Assembly (NCBI GenBank): GCA_022376925.1
Contig: JAIOJX010000027.1
Span: forward strand, 15,641,471-15,705,470
DNA length: 64,000 bases
Direction: 5' to 3'
Source: Tragulus kanchil
Taxonomy: Eukaryota; Chordata; Mammalia; Artiodactyla; Tragulidae
Below the pieces are notes generated by a model. It did no database searches and was not told the origin of the DNA. It saw only the letters and a program-made list of their open reading frames with translations. Shown one piece after another: positions 45,694 through 58,140 of the stretch (positions are counted from its first letter, which is position 1; every line of letters starts with the position of its first letter). The position numbers and the translations under genes are program-made.

Positions 45694-45910
45694 GAACTGA
45701 CTCACTAGAACAGATCCCGATGCTGGAAAAGATTGAGGGCAGGGAGAGAAGAGGGCAACAGAGGATGAGATGGTTGGATGGCATCACTGAGTCAATGGGC
45801 AGGTCAACTGAGCAAGCTCTGGGAGATGATGAGGGACAGGGAAGCCTGGTGGGCTGCAGTCCAGGGGGTGGCCGAACGTCGGACACAGCTGAGCGCCTGA
45901 ACGACAGTCA
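45694..45910 (+). mobile_element. BovB 3' end
   Basis: The best kept BovB piece here. Translation gives MLEKIEGRERRGQQRMRWLD then GITESM, the usual BovB ORF2 C-terminus, then loses frame agreement. 5'-truncated. Confidence 0.85.
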
Positions 45911-46045
45911 ACACCGCACGAGGCTTAGACTGATGGACTCGGTTTGTAGCGCACAGGCTAGTAATAATTGCTCTGTCCTTCTGATATCAGCCTGGTGTGT
46001 GAGGAAGCAGCTGTCATATTATATGGTTTTTCTAGGAGTAACTGT

Positions 46046-46258
46046 TGTTGTTTAGTCACTCAGTGGTGTCCAACGCTTTTGCGACCCTATGGACTGTAGC
46101 CCGCCAGGCTCCTTGCATGGGATGTCCAGGCGAGAACACTGGAGTGGGTCGCCATTTCCTCCTCCCGGGGATCTTCCCAACCCAGGGATCGAACCCAGGT
46201 CTCTTGCATCTCCTGAAAGGCAGGCAGGTTCTTTACTGCTGAGCTGCCAGGGAAGTTC
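46046..46258 (-). mobile_element. Bov-tA SINE
   Basis: gttgttgtttagtcactcag, ccctatggactgtagcccgc, gggatcttcccaacccaggg, ctgagctgccagggaagttc. Confidence 0.9.
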
Positions 46259-46264
46259 CTCAGG

Positions 46265-46450
46265 GATGATAGTACTAAAGCTACTATTTGTGCAAACTTT
46301 CCTGAGTATGCTTTCACTCGATCCTCACCCCAAGCTGATTGTATAGGGAAGGCGCTGAGGTTGGCAGAGCTCAGGGAACCTGGTCAAACTCACACAGCTG
46401 GCCTGTGCCCAGCCTGGCCTCAGACGCAGGCCTTCTGACCTCGGGGCTGC
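46265..46450 (+). mobile_element. MIR fragment
   Basis: actatttgtgcaaactttcc, tgctttcactcgatcctcac, gggaacctggtcaaactcac, acagctggcc. Confidence 0.65.
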
Positions 46451-46969
46451 TGTTCTCCCTCGTGGATGCCGCGCAGCTCGTTGTCCGTTGTTATTCTAAC
46501 CTCACAGAAGGCAGGTTTTCACCCTTTGCCGTAGGTCTTTGGTGAGGTGACTGAGTCACTGCCAAGTCCTGAAGTTGAAAGGCTTTATCACTTCCAGCCC
46601 CAGCAGCTGCCAGAAATTACGGGTGTGGCCAGGAATCAGCCTCAGCAGCTCCTTTAGTGAGAAATCCTGCCCTACTGCAGACTGTCCCCTTTGACAAGGG
46701 TGACCCCTCCATCCTGCAGGGCTGCGCTGGTGCTGAGGTGTCAAGGATGAAACAGCTCACAGCCACATTCGATCAGTAAACTTGCTGAAAAGGACATGGA
46801 AATGACATTCCATCCAGGAAAAAGGAGAACCAGCCACTTCCCAGAGATGGGAAGTCTACAGGGCTCAAAGAGAGGAAACTGGCTTCATTTGCAGGAGGAT
46901 GAGCCAAAAAGGCACTTGCACTTCAGGGTTATTAGGGAATTAAGGAGCCGGCGGCGGGTGGAGGAATGC

Positions 46970-47095
46970 CTAGAGGTTGGGGGAAGAAGCTGGGGCCACA
47001 CAAACCCGGCTGCTGTTTTGGGCTCCTCCACCTGCTGTGCAACCCCAGGCAGATTCCCAACCTCTCTGATGGCACCTCCAGGGCCTGCCAAGGGA
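46970..47095 (+). mobile_element. MIR fragment
   Basis: ctccacctgctgtgcaaccc, caggcagattcccaacctct, ctgatggc: MIR core region. Confidence 0.6.
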
Positions 47096-47237
47096 GTTAG
47101 TTAGCATCTCATCCACAGAGCCCCTGTCTGCCTTCCTGCCTCCGCCTTCCAGGGTCACCTCGTCATGGATATCATGGTCTTATTTTCATGATGCTATTAC
47201 GTTGGTTTTCTTTCATCTTCCATCAGAACATTGTTCT

Positions 47238-47555
47238 TTTTTAAAAAAGAAACCTTTTTATTTCGTAATGAAGCATGGCCAATTAATAATGCTGTGATAC
47301 TTTCGGGTGGAGAGCAAAGGAACTCGGCCCTCCACACACATGGATCCGCTCTCCCTCAAACTCCCCTCCCATCCAGGCTGCCACGAACCACTGAGCAGAG
47401 TTCCCTGAGCTACACAGTGGGCCCTTGTTAGTTATCCATTATAGACATAGCAGAGTGTACGTGTGCATCCCAAGCTCCCTAACCCTCCCTTCCCCTCACC
47501 CTCTCTCCCCGCCCCCACAGCCGAAAGTTCCCATAGCATTGTTCTTATTTGACGA
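47238..47555 (-). mobile_element. L1 3' end (ruminant type)
   Basis: Antisense L1 tail: ggtggagagcaaaggaactc, tcccatccaggctgccacga, gagcagagttccctgagcta, gggcccttgttagttatcca. Confidence 0.82.
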
Positions 47556-47989
47556 CAAGAACCAAAACAAAATAAAATGTGCTGTGGGAAGGGGCGCGGT
47601 TGCAGGAGGTCTTGCTGCCGTCCTCACAGGCATGCTGGGTGGGCTGGGCGGCCTGCGGCCTCATCTCCAGAGCTCCTGGCTTTTCTAGGTCTTGGTCTTC
47701 CTGAAGGATCCATGACCTCCTGACGCCCTTCCAGTACATTCCCGTGTGCTCGCATCTGCCAGAATCGCTTGCCGTTACTCGCAGCCCTGACTGATACTTG
47801 TCCAGACTGGAGTCAGAGGAGGTTCAGCGTGTGCTGGGCCGTGGCTGCTATTAACTCAGATCCTCAGGCCAGACTCGGCGTGATTGGATTGAGGGCAGGG
47901 TCTTGGTTTCTCCAGGTAGAAGCCTAGGGCTGGGTGCAGCAAAGGGTGCTTTGTCAATAAAAACAAGACAACAGGAGCCCCCCCACCCC

Positions 47990-48076
47990 CAGCTCCTGGT
48001 GTCCCAGTGGATAAGACTCTACCTGTCAGTGCAGGAGACAGGCGTTAAATTGGTCCGGGAAGATTCCACACAATCA
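47990..48076 (+). mobile_element. CHR-like SINE fragment
   Basis: agctcctggtgtcccagtgg, ataagactctacctgtcagt, gcaggagacaggcgtt. Confidence 0.65.
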
Positions 48077-48182
48077 AACTCGTTACTATTGTGTGTGAAC
48101 AGATCAACACTTAGTGCATCAGTACTGCTATTGGAAGTTTCTAGTGGATAATAGAAGACGCTGTAGGCTGTGGAATCAGATG

Positions 48183-48387
48183 TGGGTGTTAGTTGCTCAG
48201 TCATATCGACTTGTGACCCCATGGACTGTAGGCCACCAGGCTCCTTTGTCCATGGCATTTCCCAGGCAAGAACACTGGAGTGGGTTGCCGCTTCCTTCTT
48301 CCAGGGATCTTCCAGAACCAAGGATGGAACCTGCATCTCCTGCGTTGCATGTGGCTTCTTCACCGCTGAGCCACCGGGGAAGCCCAT
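48183..48387 (-). mobile_element. Bov-tA SINE
   Basis: gttagttgctcagtcatatc, gaccccatggactgtaggcc, gcaagaacactggagtgggt, ctgagccaccggggaagccc. The head half (from 48303) recurs at 49414-49498. Confidence 0.9.
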
Positions 48388-50524
48388 GTTATGTTCATCT
48401 GGAGAAGTTATTTTACTTGGCTGGGCATGGTGCCCTAGTCCTTCGTAGGTCTGAGATAAGTAACACATAATAGGTCTTCATCAGTCTTAATTTTATTCTT
48501 CCAGGCTGGATCCCTTCCTGTTCAGACTAAAGATGCTAGTGTCCTAAGGAATTACTACAACTAGATGATTTTGTTCCTAAAATCATCCACATCTCATCTC
48601 AGGTACTTTACAAGTAAGACCTCTGTGACTTGCTCAGGAGGAGCAGAAGTCGACGCTTCCGGTGAGTGATCCGTGCAGGCCCTGCCCAGGTAGCTCAGGA
48701 GAACAGGTTCATTAACTTCCCTTTCCCCTTGTTGGCCTTTGAGGGGACGGATGGGTTGATAACAGAAACCTCCCCCTGCAGTTTAGAGAATGTGGTATAG
48801 GTGCACCTGCACATCCGTGAGTCCTCTTTCCATGTGTGTGGGCAGTGGGCTGTGGGTCGGGGAGTCATCTGTATCAACTCCCGTCTCAGACTGCACTCAT
48901 CAGTTTCCAAGCAGGTACAGCTCCAGTAGGATTTATTCTGTTCAAATGACATACTCTCCAGGAAAAAAAAAAAAAAAAGAAGGTTTTTCTGCTGTGAGAT
49001 TGGTTTGCTGGTGTTCTGCCAAATGGAAGCTTTATCACAGTAAATATATCAGCTTTCATTATTCATGTCTGTTTTCTCGAAGAAACATTCTTGTGCTACA
49101 TACATATGTTCCTGCAGTCCCCTGTTGCAGCAACATGAACGAAGTAACTCACTTTCACACAAACATGCAGCTCCAAGAGTTACGGTCGCTAACTTGTGTT
49201 CTCCGTGCCGTTCACGTGTTTTTCATTCGAGGGCAGAAAGGCAGTGTCTGGGTGACAGGGAAGGATTGTGGAGCAAGAGATGAGGCTCTTTTAGGGTGCT
49301 TTCAAGTAAAGCGGGAGAAAAGCACAGGCTGCCATCTGCTATTACTGATGAACCAAATATCTCTGTCTACAGGGATTCGATAGTGCACACGGGTTGGCCA
49401 AATTCATGCACTGAGGGATCTTCCAGAACCAAGGATGGAACCTGCATCTCCTGCGTTGCATGTGGCTTCTTCACCGCTGAGCCACCGGGGAAGCCCATGT
49501 TATGTTCATCTGGAGAAGTTATTTTACTTGGCTGGGCATGGTGCCCTAGTCCTTCGTAGGTCTGAGATAAGTAACACATAATAGGTCTTCATCAGTCTTA
49601 ATTTTATTCTTCCAGGCTGGATCCCTTCCTGTTCAGACTAAAGATGCTAGTGTCCTAAGGAATTACTACAACTAGATGATTTTGTTCCTAAAATCATCCA
49701 CATCTCATCTCAGGTACTTTACAAGTAAGACCTCTGTGACTTGCTCAGGAGGAGCAGAAGTCGACGCTTCCGGTGAGTGATCCGTGCAGGCCCTGCCCAG
49801 GTAGCTCAGGAGAACAGGTTCATTAACTTCCCTTTCCCCTTGTTGGCCTTTGAGGGGACGGATGGGTTGATAACAGAAACCTCCCCCTGCAGTTTAGAGA
49901 ATGTGGTATAGGTGCACCTGCACATCCGTGAGTCCTCTTTCCATGTGTGTGGGCAGTGGGCTGTGGGTCGGGGAGTCATCTGTATCAACTCCCGTCTCAG
50001 ACTGCACTCATCAGTTTCCAAGCAGGTACAGCTCCAGTAGGATTTATTCTGTTCAAATGACATACTCTCCAGGAAAAAAAAAAAAAAAAGAAGGTTTTTC
50101 TGCTGTGAGATTGGTTTGCTGGTGTTCTGCCAAATGGAAGCTTTATCACAGTAAATATATCAGCTTTCATTATTCATGTCTGTTTTCTCGAAGAAACATT
50201 CTTGTGCTACATACATATGTTCCTGCAGTCCCCTGTTGCAGCAACATGAACGAAGTAACTCACTTTCACACAAACATGCAGCTCCAAGAGTTACGGTCGC
50301 TAACTTGTGTTCTCCGTGCCGTTCACGTGTTTTTCATTCGAGGGCAGAAAGGCAGTGTCTGGGTGACAGGGAAGGATTGTGGAGCAAGAGATGAGGCTCT
50401 TTTAGGGTGCTTTCAAGTAAAGCGGGAGAAAAGCACAGGCTGCCATCTGCTATTACTGATGAACCAAATATCTCTGTCTACAGGGATTCGATAGTGCACA
50501 CGGGTTGGCCAAATTCATGCACTG
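48303..50524. repeat. Direct duplication pair 12 (48303-49413 and 49414-50524)
   Basis: Perfect head-to-tail duplication of 1111 bp. A 16-base poly-A run keeps the same length in both copies, which would be surprising for an old duplication. The junction cuts through a Bov-tA SINE, so the second SINE copy is only a fragment. Confidence 0.95.
49414..49498 (-). mobile_element. Bov-tA head fragment (partial duplicate)
   Basis: Second copy of 48303-48387; truncated exactly at the duplication junction, not by normal SINE truncation. Confidence 0.9.
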
Positions 50525-50774
50525 AGTCGACAGAGCCAAAACGAGGCTTCAAGCCTTTGCAGCTTATCTACCAGGCGCCGGTGGCAGACACATCAGGGTC
50601 TGTTCTGCCATCTGGTGTTCACGGAAGGAACGGTCCTCAGAGGCGGGTGAACCTGCCAGCGTCCATACATTACTGGTGGCTGTGAAATTGCAACGATCTC
50701 AGTGAAAGGCAACTCCACCCTCTCTGCCAAATTCCAACAGAATACTGAGAACATCTATTAAAATTTAAAATGCA

Positions 50775-50985
50775 CACACCCTCAGTCTAGTGCCTGCACT
50801 TTTAGGAATTCATCTTATAAATATATTTGTACATGGGCACAAAGGAATGTGTGCAAGGATGTCTCCGCAGCACAGTAGGTACCAGCAGAAGACAGGAAAC
50901 TAGGTAAACGCCCATCACCAGGGTACTAGTTAAATAAATTATAGTCTGCCCACACCATAGGTATACCAAGTATCTGTTGAAAACC
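50775..50985 (+). mobile_element. Old L1 3' fragment
   Basis: gcacttttaggaattcatct, gcccatcaccagggtactag, ttaaataaattatagtctgc: old mammalian L1 3' end. Confidence 0.65.
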
Positions 50986-50989
50986 AAAG

Positions 50990-51370
50990 CTCACCCTCCT
51001 AACTGTTGGGAATGTAAACCGGTGCAGCCACTTTGGACAAGAGTATAGAGGCTCCTTAAATAATCAAAAATATAATCCAGCCATCCCACTCCTGGACATA
51101 GCTGGAGGAAGCCATAATTCTAAACATACACACATCCCAGTGTTCATTGCAGCACTGTGGACAATAGCCAAGACATAGAAGCAACCCTGATGTCCATCCA
51201 CGGGTGAAGATAAGGAAGATGTGGCATATTTACATAGTGTAATATTACTCAGCCTTAAAAAAGAAGGAAATAGTGCCATCTGCAGCAACATGGATGGACC
51301 TAGAGATTATCAAGTGAAATACCCAGACGGAGAAAGACACATATTAGATGATATCACTGTTCACCACTTC
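50990..51370 (+). mobile_element. L1 3' fragment
   Basis: ctaactgttgggaatgtaaa, ccatcccactcctggacata, gttcattgcagcactgtgga, atgtccatccacgggtgaag, gcaacatggatggacctaga: plus-strand L1. Confidence 0.85.
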
Positions 51371-51410
51371 TTGAAGAAATCCATCCAATTGCTGAAAAAT
51401 ATTTTATTTA

Positions 51411-52394
51411 AAATGTAGAATCCTTCTTCCCTGTAAGCTGCAGTTCATTAGGTCAAGTTCTGCCCTCAGGAACAACTGAAAACCAATGTAAAACTGCTTC
51501 CTCATAGTGGTTCTTGAGATGTTGGGAGAGTTTTCCAAGTCTTCTCTGTAGGATAAACACCCAGGATTCATTGAGTTTGTGTTCTATGACATGACTCACA
51601 GACTGTATCTCTCAGAGGGTCTGGCTTTTCAACGTGCTCTTTGAGAACAGCCAGACTTTGGTCTGATTGGCACAGTATAAAGAAGTGCTTGTGTCCAAGG
51701 CTGGAGGTGTCTGTCTATGGTTTGAACACAGCCTAACTCCATGGCGTTTCAGCCACGTCACTACTGACTCAGGCGAAATTTGTGGTCCATGGAAGCACCT
51801 AAAATTTCTTCAAGCTGGAATGGCTCTGTCCCCTACTCAATCATCCTACACGCTGAGATTTATAGGGATCTTGTGATATTTATCCCGTGTTTTCTGGCTG
51901 ATGTGCTGAGCTTTTGGGGGGATCCGTTCTGTCCACATTCTGCCTGATGTGCATTCACTAACAATTTATGGAATGTTTCAACTCTATCCAAATTGTGGAA
52001 AGTATTGAATAGGGGATAACATTATTTTCTTCTGGAAAGTTTTTCTGAATTATCAGGTTTTCATAAAATGACCTGAGAGGATAGAAAGCTATATTTTTAT
52101 GTGAAGTGTAAGGCCCTTTGGTTCTAGGGTTTTAGAACGTTGCAAATATATGAAGGTGGGGGGAATTCTGTGCTGAAGAAACTAATACAAGAACATGAAG
52201 TAACAGAAGAAAATCACAAATGTCATGGATGAGTTAAACGATCCGTTGGATTTGTTTTACCTGGAAGACCAGGGAAATGATCTATAAAGGTCCTTGATGT
52301 TTTTCTATGTGGTAAAACAAGGAGATGCTGCAAGAATGTTTCTTAAAATCCATGATCTTCTTGAGGGGTCTATCCAAATCAACATTGCTGGGTG
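51411..52394. other. Intergenic stretch without recognised features
   Basis: AT-rich unique sequence; no gene, SINE or LINE that I can name. It ends at the target-site duplication of the next SINE. Confidence 0.5.
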
Positions 52395-52409
52395 CCCACA
52401 CTCATTTTA

Positions 52410-52749
52410 TTTTTATTTTTTTAAAGATGTATTTATTTATTTATTTATTTATTTAGGGCGGGGGACAGGTTGGGGAGGGAGGGGGACGGGCGGGCCACTT
52501 CTATTGGTCTTTCATTTATCTATTTTCATCTGTCTTTGTTCTTTGGCTCTTGTGGGCCTCCCATCGCGGTGGCCTCTGTCGTCGCTGAGCGCTGGCTCTG
52601 GGCGCATGTGCTTCAGAGCTCCGGCTCGGTAATTGGACACATCGGTCCAGCTGCTCCATGGCACGTGGGATCCTCCCAGGCCAGGGATCGAACCGGCACC
52701 CCTTGCGCTGCAAGGTGGTGTCCTTACCCACTGGACCACCAGGGGAGGC
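52410..52749 (-). mobile_element. Long CHR-type SINE with target-site duplication
   Basis: Full minus-strand element with (ATTT)n tail, gccacttctattggtctttc, tcccatcgcggtggcctctg, ending ggaccaccaggggaggc. Perfect 15-bp repeats cccacactcatttta flank it (52395-52409 and 52750-52764). Confidence 0.93.
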
Positions 52750-52800
52750 CCCACACTCATTTTAAAGATCTGAATTTAGATCAACAATAAACAGCAATAA

Positions 52801-52912
52801 GGGAATCCTTTGCCAGTCCAATTGTTAGAACTCTGGGCTTTCACTGCTGAAGGCCTGGGTTCCATCCCTGGTTGGGGAACTAAGATCCCACAAGCCACAG
52901 TCAAAAAATCAA
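52801..52912 (+). mobile_element. CHR-type SINE
   Basis: gggaatcctttgccagtcca, gaaggcctgggttccatccc, tggttggggaactaagatcc. Confidence 0.82.
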
Positions 52913-53558
52913 ACGAACAGCAGGGAAGTGATATGGCTGGATGGCTGGAGCTCACCTATGCCTCTCACTCTTTTAAAAGTAGTAAACCACGCCTTCTTTG
53001 CTTCTTTACATATAACAACCTATCAAAGCTAATGAGACCTCCTGGGGTTTTCATATTATAGTTACTTTCCACATATCGCTTGCACAAGCCCCTGCTAAGC
53101 CGACTGGCATTTCAGCATCTCACTCCCAAGGGCACTATCAAGACTAGTCTTCAAATGCTTTGCTAGAATGGAGACACACATTATTGCTAAAGCACTTACC
53201 CGTATTTACTCCCCTAAAATGATGTCAGACATAGAATGGGGCTTTATTTGTTGTTGGAAGAGTCACATGTCTCTGAGTGATCATTCCCATTCATCGAAAT
53301 GCACACAAACCATCTTCTTAAACACTTTTTCCTCTGGGCTGTGGATTTATATCAAGCTTCACAATCTGTTGGATTTCCTCCTGTGCCTTCAGGCATCTCT
53401 CTTGCTGGTCATTTTTTAAAAATTCCCTTTTCTCCCACCATGAAGTGATACAAGCCTACTACATGAAATAGGCAAATTAATTAGGCAAAAATCTCTTCCT
53501 AACTGAATTACTCTTCATATTCTGGTGCATTAACTTCCAGAATTTTCCTATATTTTCT
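52913..53558. other. Intergenic stretch without recognised features
   Basis: AT-rich unique sequence up to the start of duplication pair 13. Nothing recognised. Confidence 0.5.
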
Positions 53559-54279
53559 CTACACAGATCACAATGGGGTACATATATGTCTGTCCCTTTT
53601 GTCGTCCTTCGTGTAAAGGTGGATGACAGTGAGGTTGAGGTCACAGCCACCGGCTCATGCTACCTGAGATGTGCTTTCCTCGGTTGACCACCCCGAAATG
53701 CACTTGGGATGACTGGTTGCCTGTATGATTTCCTAGCAAATCTTCAACGCCAATTCCATGGTGGGTTTATACTTTTCTTTGCTGGATAAGCCAGAAGAAA
53801 AGTAAGAACTGAAGAACAGAGCTCCTTCTGGGTCAGTTAACCTTTCACTGTGTTTAGAATTCGTAAACACTGTCCAGTTGGAACCTAAGGGGGCCTAGCT
53901 TCTCTGGAAGGCAGCAAGCCTACGTGTCAAGATCCTTCGAAATGTCTTATTGCACCTCTAGAAGTAAGATCATAAGGAAACAACAGATTCAAAGTTTTTT
54001 CCCCAAAAGATTTAGCTGTGGAGTTACTCATAATGGCACAAGATACCACCTAACTGCTCACAAGCAGGGGGGAGGTGCCTAAACTAGAGATGATGGACAA
54101 TTGTGTAGTTACTTGCAAAGTCTTTAAAGCATAAAATAATGATCTGGGAAAGCACTTAAGATCGGAAAATAAAACACAAAATTTTATTCTGAATATGGCC
54201 CTGATTATGATACATGAAAATGCCCGAATGACTTCACTCTATGCTGTGATGCTATAGGATTTTTTTGAAAGATGTCTTT

Positions 54280-54392
54280 GTCTTCGTTTGGTTTTGACCA
54301 CGCGGCATGCAGGAGCTTCCCCGACCAGAGACTGAGCTCATGCCTCCTGGACTGTGAGAAGAGTCTTAACCAGTGGACCACCAGGGAAGTCG
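54280..54392 (-). mobile_element. CHR-type SINE
   Basis: cacgcggcatgcaggagctt, gaccagagactgagctcatg, gtggaccaccagggaagtc. Repeated at 55385-55497. Confidence 0.82.
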
Positions 54393-55384
54393 GATGGGAT
54401 TTTTAAATATTTGTTTCACAGTGTTGTTTCCCAGACATATGAAAATGATACGATACCCTTTTATAATGAGGAAGGTAACAGTCGTTTGCCTGTGGCCCAC
54501 CCTCTTCCTCCTCTTCCTGCTGTGACCCCAGACTCGGCTCCCTTCGCAGCTTTGGCAGACGGACTCCTCCCGCGCTCAGGTCAGCCGAGGTCCTGACGTT
54601 CTGCAGACTTGGTTTGTGCCGCACGTGGGTTCTTTCCATGTAATATTCCCCTTCTTCCATCCTTTTCTACACAGATCACAATGGGGTACATATATGTCTG
54701 TCCCTTTGTCGTCCTTCGTAAAGGTGGATGACAGTGAGGTTGAGGTCACAGCCACCGGCTCATGCTACCTGAGATGTGCTTTCCTCGGTTGACCACCCCG
54801 AAATGCACTTGGGATGACTGGTTGCCTGTATGATTTCCTAGCAAATCTTCAACGCCAATTCCATGGTGGGTTTATACTTTTCTTTGCTGGATAAGCCAGA
54901 AGAAAAGTAAGAACTGAAGAACAGAGCTCCTTCTGGGTCAGTTAACCTTTCACTGTGTTTAGAATTCGTAAACACTGTCCAGTTGGAACCTAAGGGGGCC
55001 TAGCTTCTCTGGAAGGCAGCAAGCCTACGTGTCAAGATCCTTCGAAATGTCTTATTGCACCTCTAGAAGTAAGATCATAAGGAAACAACAGATTCAAAGT
55101 TTTTCCCCAAAAGATTTAGCTGTGGAGTTACTCATAATGGCACAAGATACCACCTAACTGCTCACAAGCAGGGGGGAGGTGCCTAAACTAGAGATGATGG
55201 ACAATTGTGTAGTTACTTGCAAAGTCTTTAAAGCATAAAATAATGATCTGGGAAAGCACTTAAGATCGGAAAATAAAACACAAAATTTTATTCTGAATAT
55301 GGCCCTGATTATGATACATGAAAATGCCCGAATGACTTCACTCTATGCTGTGATGCTATAGGATTTTTTTGAAAGATGTCTTTG

Positions 55385-55497
55385 TCTTCGTTTGGTTTTG
55401 ACCACGCGGCATGCAGGAGCTTCCCCGACCAGAGACTGAGCTCATGCCTCCTGGACTGTGAGAAGAGTCTTAACCAGTGGACCACCAGGGAAGTCGG
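55385..55497 (-). mobile_element. CHR-type SINE (duplicate)
   Basis: Second copy of 54280-54392 in duplication pair 13. Confidence 0.82.
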
Positions 55498-55771
55498 ATG
55501 GGATTTTTAAATATTTGTTTCACAGTGTTGTTTCCCAGACATATGAAAATGATACGATACCCCTTTTATAATGAGGAAGGTAACAGTCGTTTGCCTGTGG
55601 CCCACCCTCTTCCTCCTCTTCCTGCTGTGACCCCAGACTCGGCTCCCTTCGCAGCTTTGGCAGACGGACTCCTCCCGCGCTCAGGTCAGCCGAGGTCCTG
55701 ACGTTCTGCAGACTTGGTTTGTGCCGCACGTGGGTTCTTTCCATGTAATATTCCCCTTCTTCCATCCTTTT

Positions 55772-56764
55772 TTTATCTTTATTTTTTTTAACATGGTCTT
55801 TTTATATCTGAGCTCATCAGAGAACTTCTTGGGAAGCCGTGTTGGTTTCTCCGGCTGCCTTCTCATTTTCCTCTGCGTCAGATCATCAGCGAGTGCATCT
55901 TCAGCATTTTATTCTCGGGCCCTCGTGTGCTCATTCCCGTTCCCTTTTAGCCTCTCGAGTGATGAGGTCATTGCAGTGTTGACTCTGGATGTCTCAGTGT
56001 GCTTCTCTACGTCGTGCGTGACACCTGTGTGTGGGGTCCCAGGCTTCTTGTCTTTGTGTTCCAAAGTGTTGTGGCCTTTTGTCCCAGACTGGGATTTTGT
56101 GTGAAGTGGGGAAAGGGAGACAGCTGGGAGTGACCCCCCAACCCACACGTCAGGGCTGGATGGAGAACTGAGTCCGCGGAACTCTGGAGGGACTGGCCAG
56201 GGTTTCTAGTGGTCACCAGACACTACGTGGGTGAGACAATGGCTCTACCGACTCTTGGGGGGAAACACCTGTAGTATTTCCTGCACCATATGAGCTTCTG
56301 ACGCAGGGAAGCCCAGGGATCTGGTGACTAGCTCCCCGGGACGCTCATTTAACATGTGTGAATTACATCCCTACTTTTGTGTCTGTGGATTTTTATACAG
56401 ATATAACATTGTTCCCCAAATGTGGAGATAGATTTTCTATCCCATCTATTGATGAGATTTTTAAAAATCAGTAAAAACAAAATAAACCAAAAATCTGATG
56501 TCTTGGAAAAAAAGGAAGTAAAATGCCTTGTTCTGTCACCTGGAGAGAACCACCACTCACACTTGGCAGCAGGGCTGGGATGTAGGTAGTTCTTTCCTCT
56601 TATGTGTGTTCTTTGTGGTTTCTGGTCATGAGGACCAATTCGCTGAGTCTCTTTTGAGCTCTGACTGTTTTGGTGCCTTCGAGCACAAAAAATAAGCTTT
56701 TGTGTAGGAATTTCTAGGGCTTTGGTGTGAGACATCTGAGGCATTGATATTAATGCTAAGAAGA
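55772..56764. other. Intergenic stretch without recognised features
   Basis: Begins with a T-rich tract (55765-55800). Otherwise unique; ORFs of 127 and 148 codons on opposite strands show no known motif. Confidence 0.5.
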
Positions 56765-57113
56765 ATGTTAACGACAGATAAATTTTACCAAGCATTCAGT
56801 TTAAGCCAGACACTTTGTAAATGCTCTGCATGCCTTCTAAGTGAATCCTGACCACAAGCATGTGAAGTAGGTTTTATTTTCACCCTTGTTTTATTATCTA
56901 AGTATTGATTGATCACACTGTGTGGCATGTGGGATCTTAGCTCCCTGACCAGGGATCGAACCTGGGGCCCATGCAGTGGAAGCATGGAGGCCTAGCCACT
57001 AGACCTTCAGGTAAACCCTCATCCCATCTTAGAGATGGAAACTGGACAGTGGGATACGACTGGCCTCCGAGACCACAGCTAGTAAGACACAGGATCAGCA
57101 GGACTCAGACTAA
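56765..57113 (+). mobile_element. MIR split by a CHR SINE
   Basis: Left part: accaagcattcagtttaagc, ctaagtgaatcctgaccaca, gtgaagtaggttttatttt. Right part: tcttagagatggaaactgga, agaccacagctagtaagaca. The minus-strand SINE at 56905-57018 sits between. Confidence 0.7.
56905..57018 (-). mobile_element. CHR-type SINE
   Basis: gtgtggcatgtgggatctta, ctgaccagggatcgaacctg, gcctagccactagaccttca. Confidence 0.85.
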
Positions 57114-57985
57114 AGGGGACCTTGGTTGAAGCCTCTGGTCCCAACATAAGGCGATGGGCTTGTCCCCCCGCCCGGATGGAGTCACCCCGTGAGGGATGCC
57201 GTCATGGGCTCCTGGCCCCTGTCTGGACTCTGGACCCCAGCTGTGCAATCTTTCCACACTGAGTTTAGAACCTGAACCTCTGCGTTGGTGACTCCTCCCA
57301 GCAACATCCCCTCCAAGGCTTGAGGGACATCCTCAGCCCTCTGCTAGAATTCCATTCTTCGGCAGGACCTGGGAAGGAGAAGCCTGTCTCCAGAGCGGCT
57401 TCCGAAGAGCAGCAGGTCTTCAGCGTCGCCACGGCCGGGTGTTCCTGTCACCGGTTAAACCTGTCCCCTGCTCACTGATACACGAGGTTGTGCAAACTCG
57501 GTTTGGAAAGTGAGGCTGGAGGACAAGAGCAGGGTGAGCCCCTTCTTCTGCCCCACAGGCCTCATACCCCACTCTGGCTTCTCCTCTGCTGTCATGATTC
57601 TGCCGAAATACACGCTCGACCGTGGGCTTCCCTCTCACTGCCTTCAGGGGGAGCTCAAACTCTTAATCGTGGCGTCTGAAGAGCCGTAGTTATCCAGATC
57701 CTACCGCCTCCCCAGTCTCATCTCATCTTCCTCGCCTAAAATATTCTGCCCCCGCGACGCTCACCTGTGCGGCATCTCTCGGAGACACAACCCGCTGTCT
57801 TCTGCCTTCTTGCCTCGGCGACTGCATCCTTACCGCCTCACCCCACCCCACCACACGGCCTTTGAACCACCAGACTCAAAGTTCTTAAAGACACATAATC
57901 CAAGGGAAATACCCTCTGTGAGATTTCTGCAGACGTTTCTAAGGAAAACAAGTACCTCGGTTTTATTTCATCTGTGTCACAGTAT
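57114..57985. other. Intergenic stretch without recognised features
   Basis: GC-moderate unique sequence; nothing recognised. Confidence 0.5.
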
Positions 57986-58110
57986 CTCAGTCCTAGAAAA
58001 CTGTGAACTCCTTACGGGCAACAGTCAAGTCTTGTGCTTTTCTGAAACTCTAATGTCAACTGCCAAGTACAGCTTAATAAGGGCTTGGGAAATATTTGGA
58101 AAAGAAAGAC
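57986..58110 (+). mobile_element. Ancient mammalian repeat fragment (L2/MIR-like)
   Basis: tgtgaactccttacgggcaa, gtcttgtgctttt, then taagggcttgggaaatattt follow the order seen at the ends of ancient L2-type elements. Family uncertain. Confidence 0.45.
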
Positions 58111-58140
58111 TGAATTTGTGGAACCCAGGAAGTAATTAAC

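Larger units (their letters stand above)
53559..55771. repeat. Direct duplication pair 13 (53559-54666 and 54667-55771)
   Basis: Head-to-tail, offset 1108 falling to 1105. Small differences occur at homopolymers (T and C runs) and one gt after a CG. Each copy has a minus-strand CHR SINE. Confidence 0.95.

Noticed and set aside
45555..46055. 166-codon ORF with reverse-transcriptase-like segment
   Set aside because: Only the BovB LINE C-terminal segment is recognisable; it is a 5'-truncated retroposon tail, not a gene.
48790..49383. 197-codon ORF present identically at 49901-50494
   Set aside because: The two copies lie in a perfect 1.1-kb duplication, so identity is not evidence of coding constraint. 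No domain, and it includes a lysine run read from a poly-A tract.
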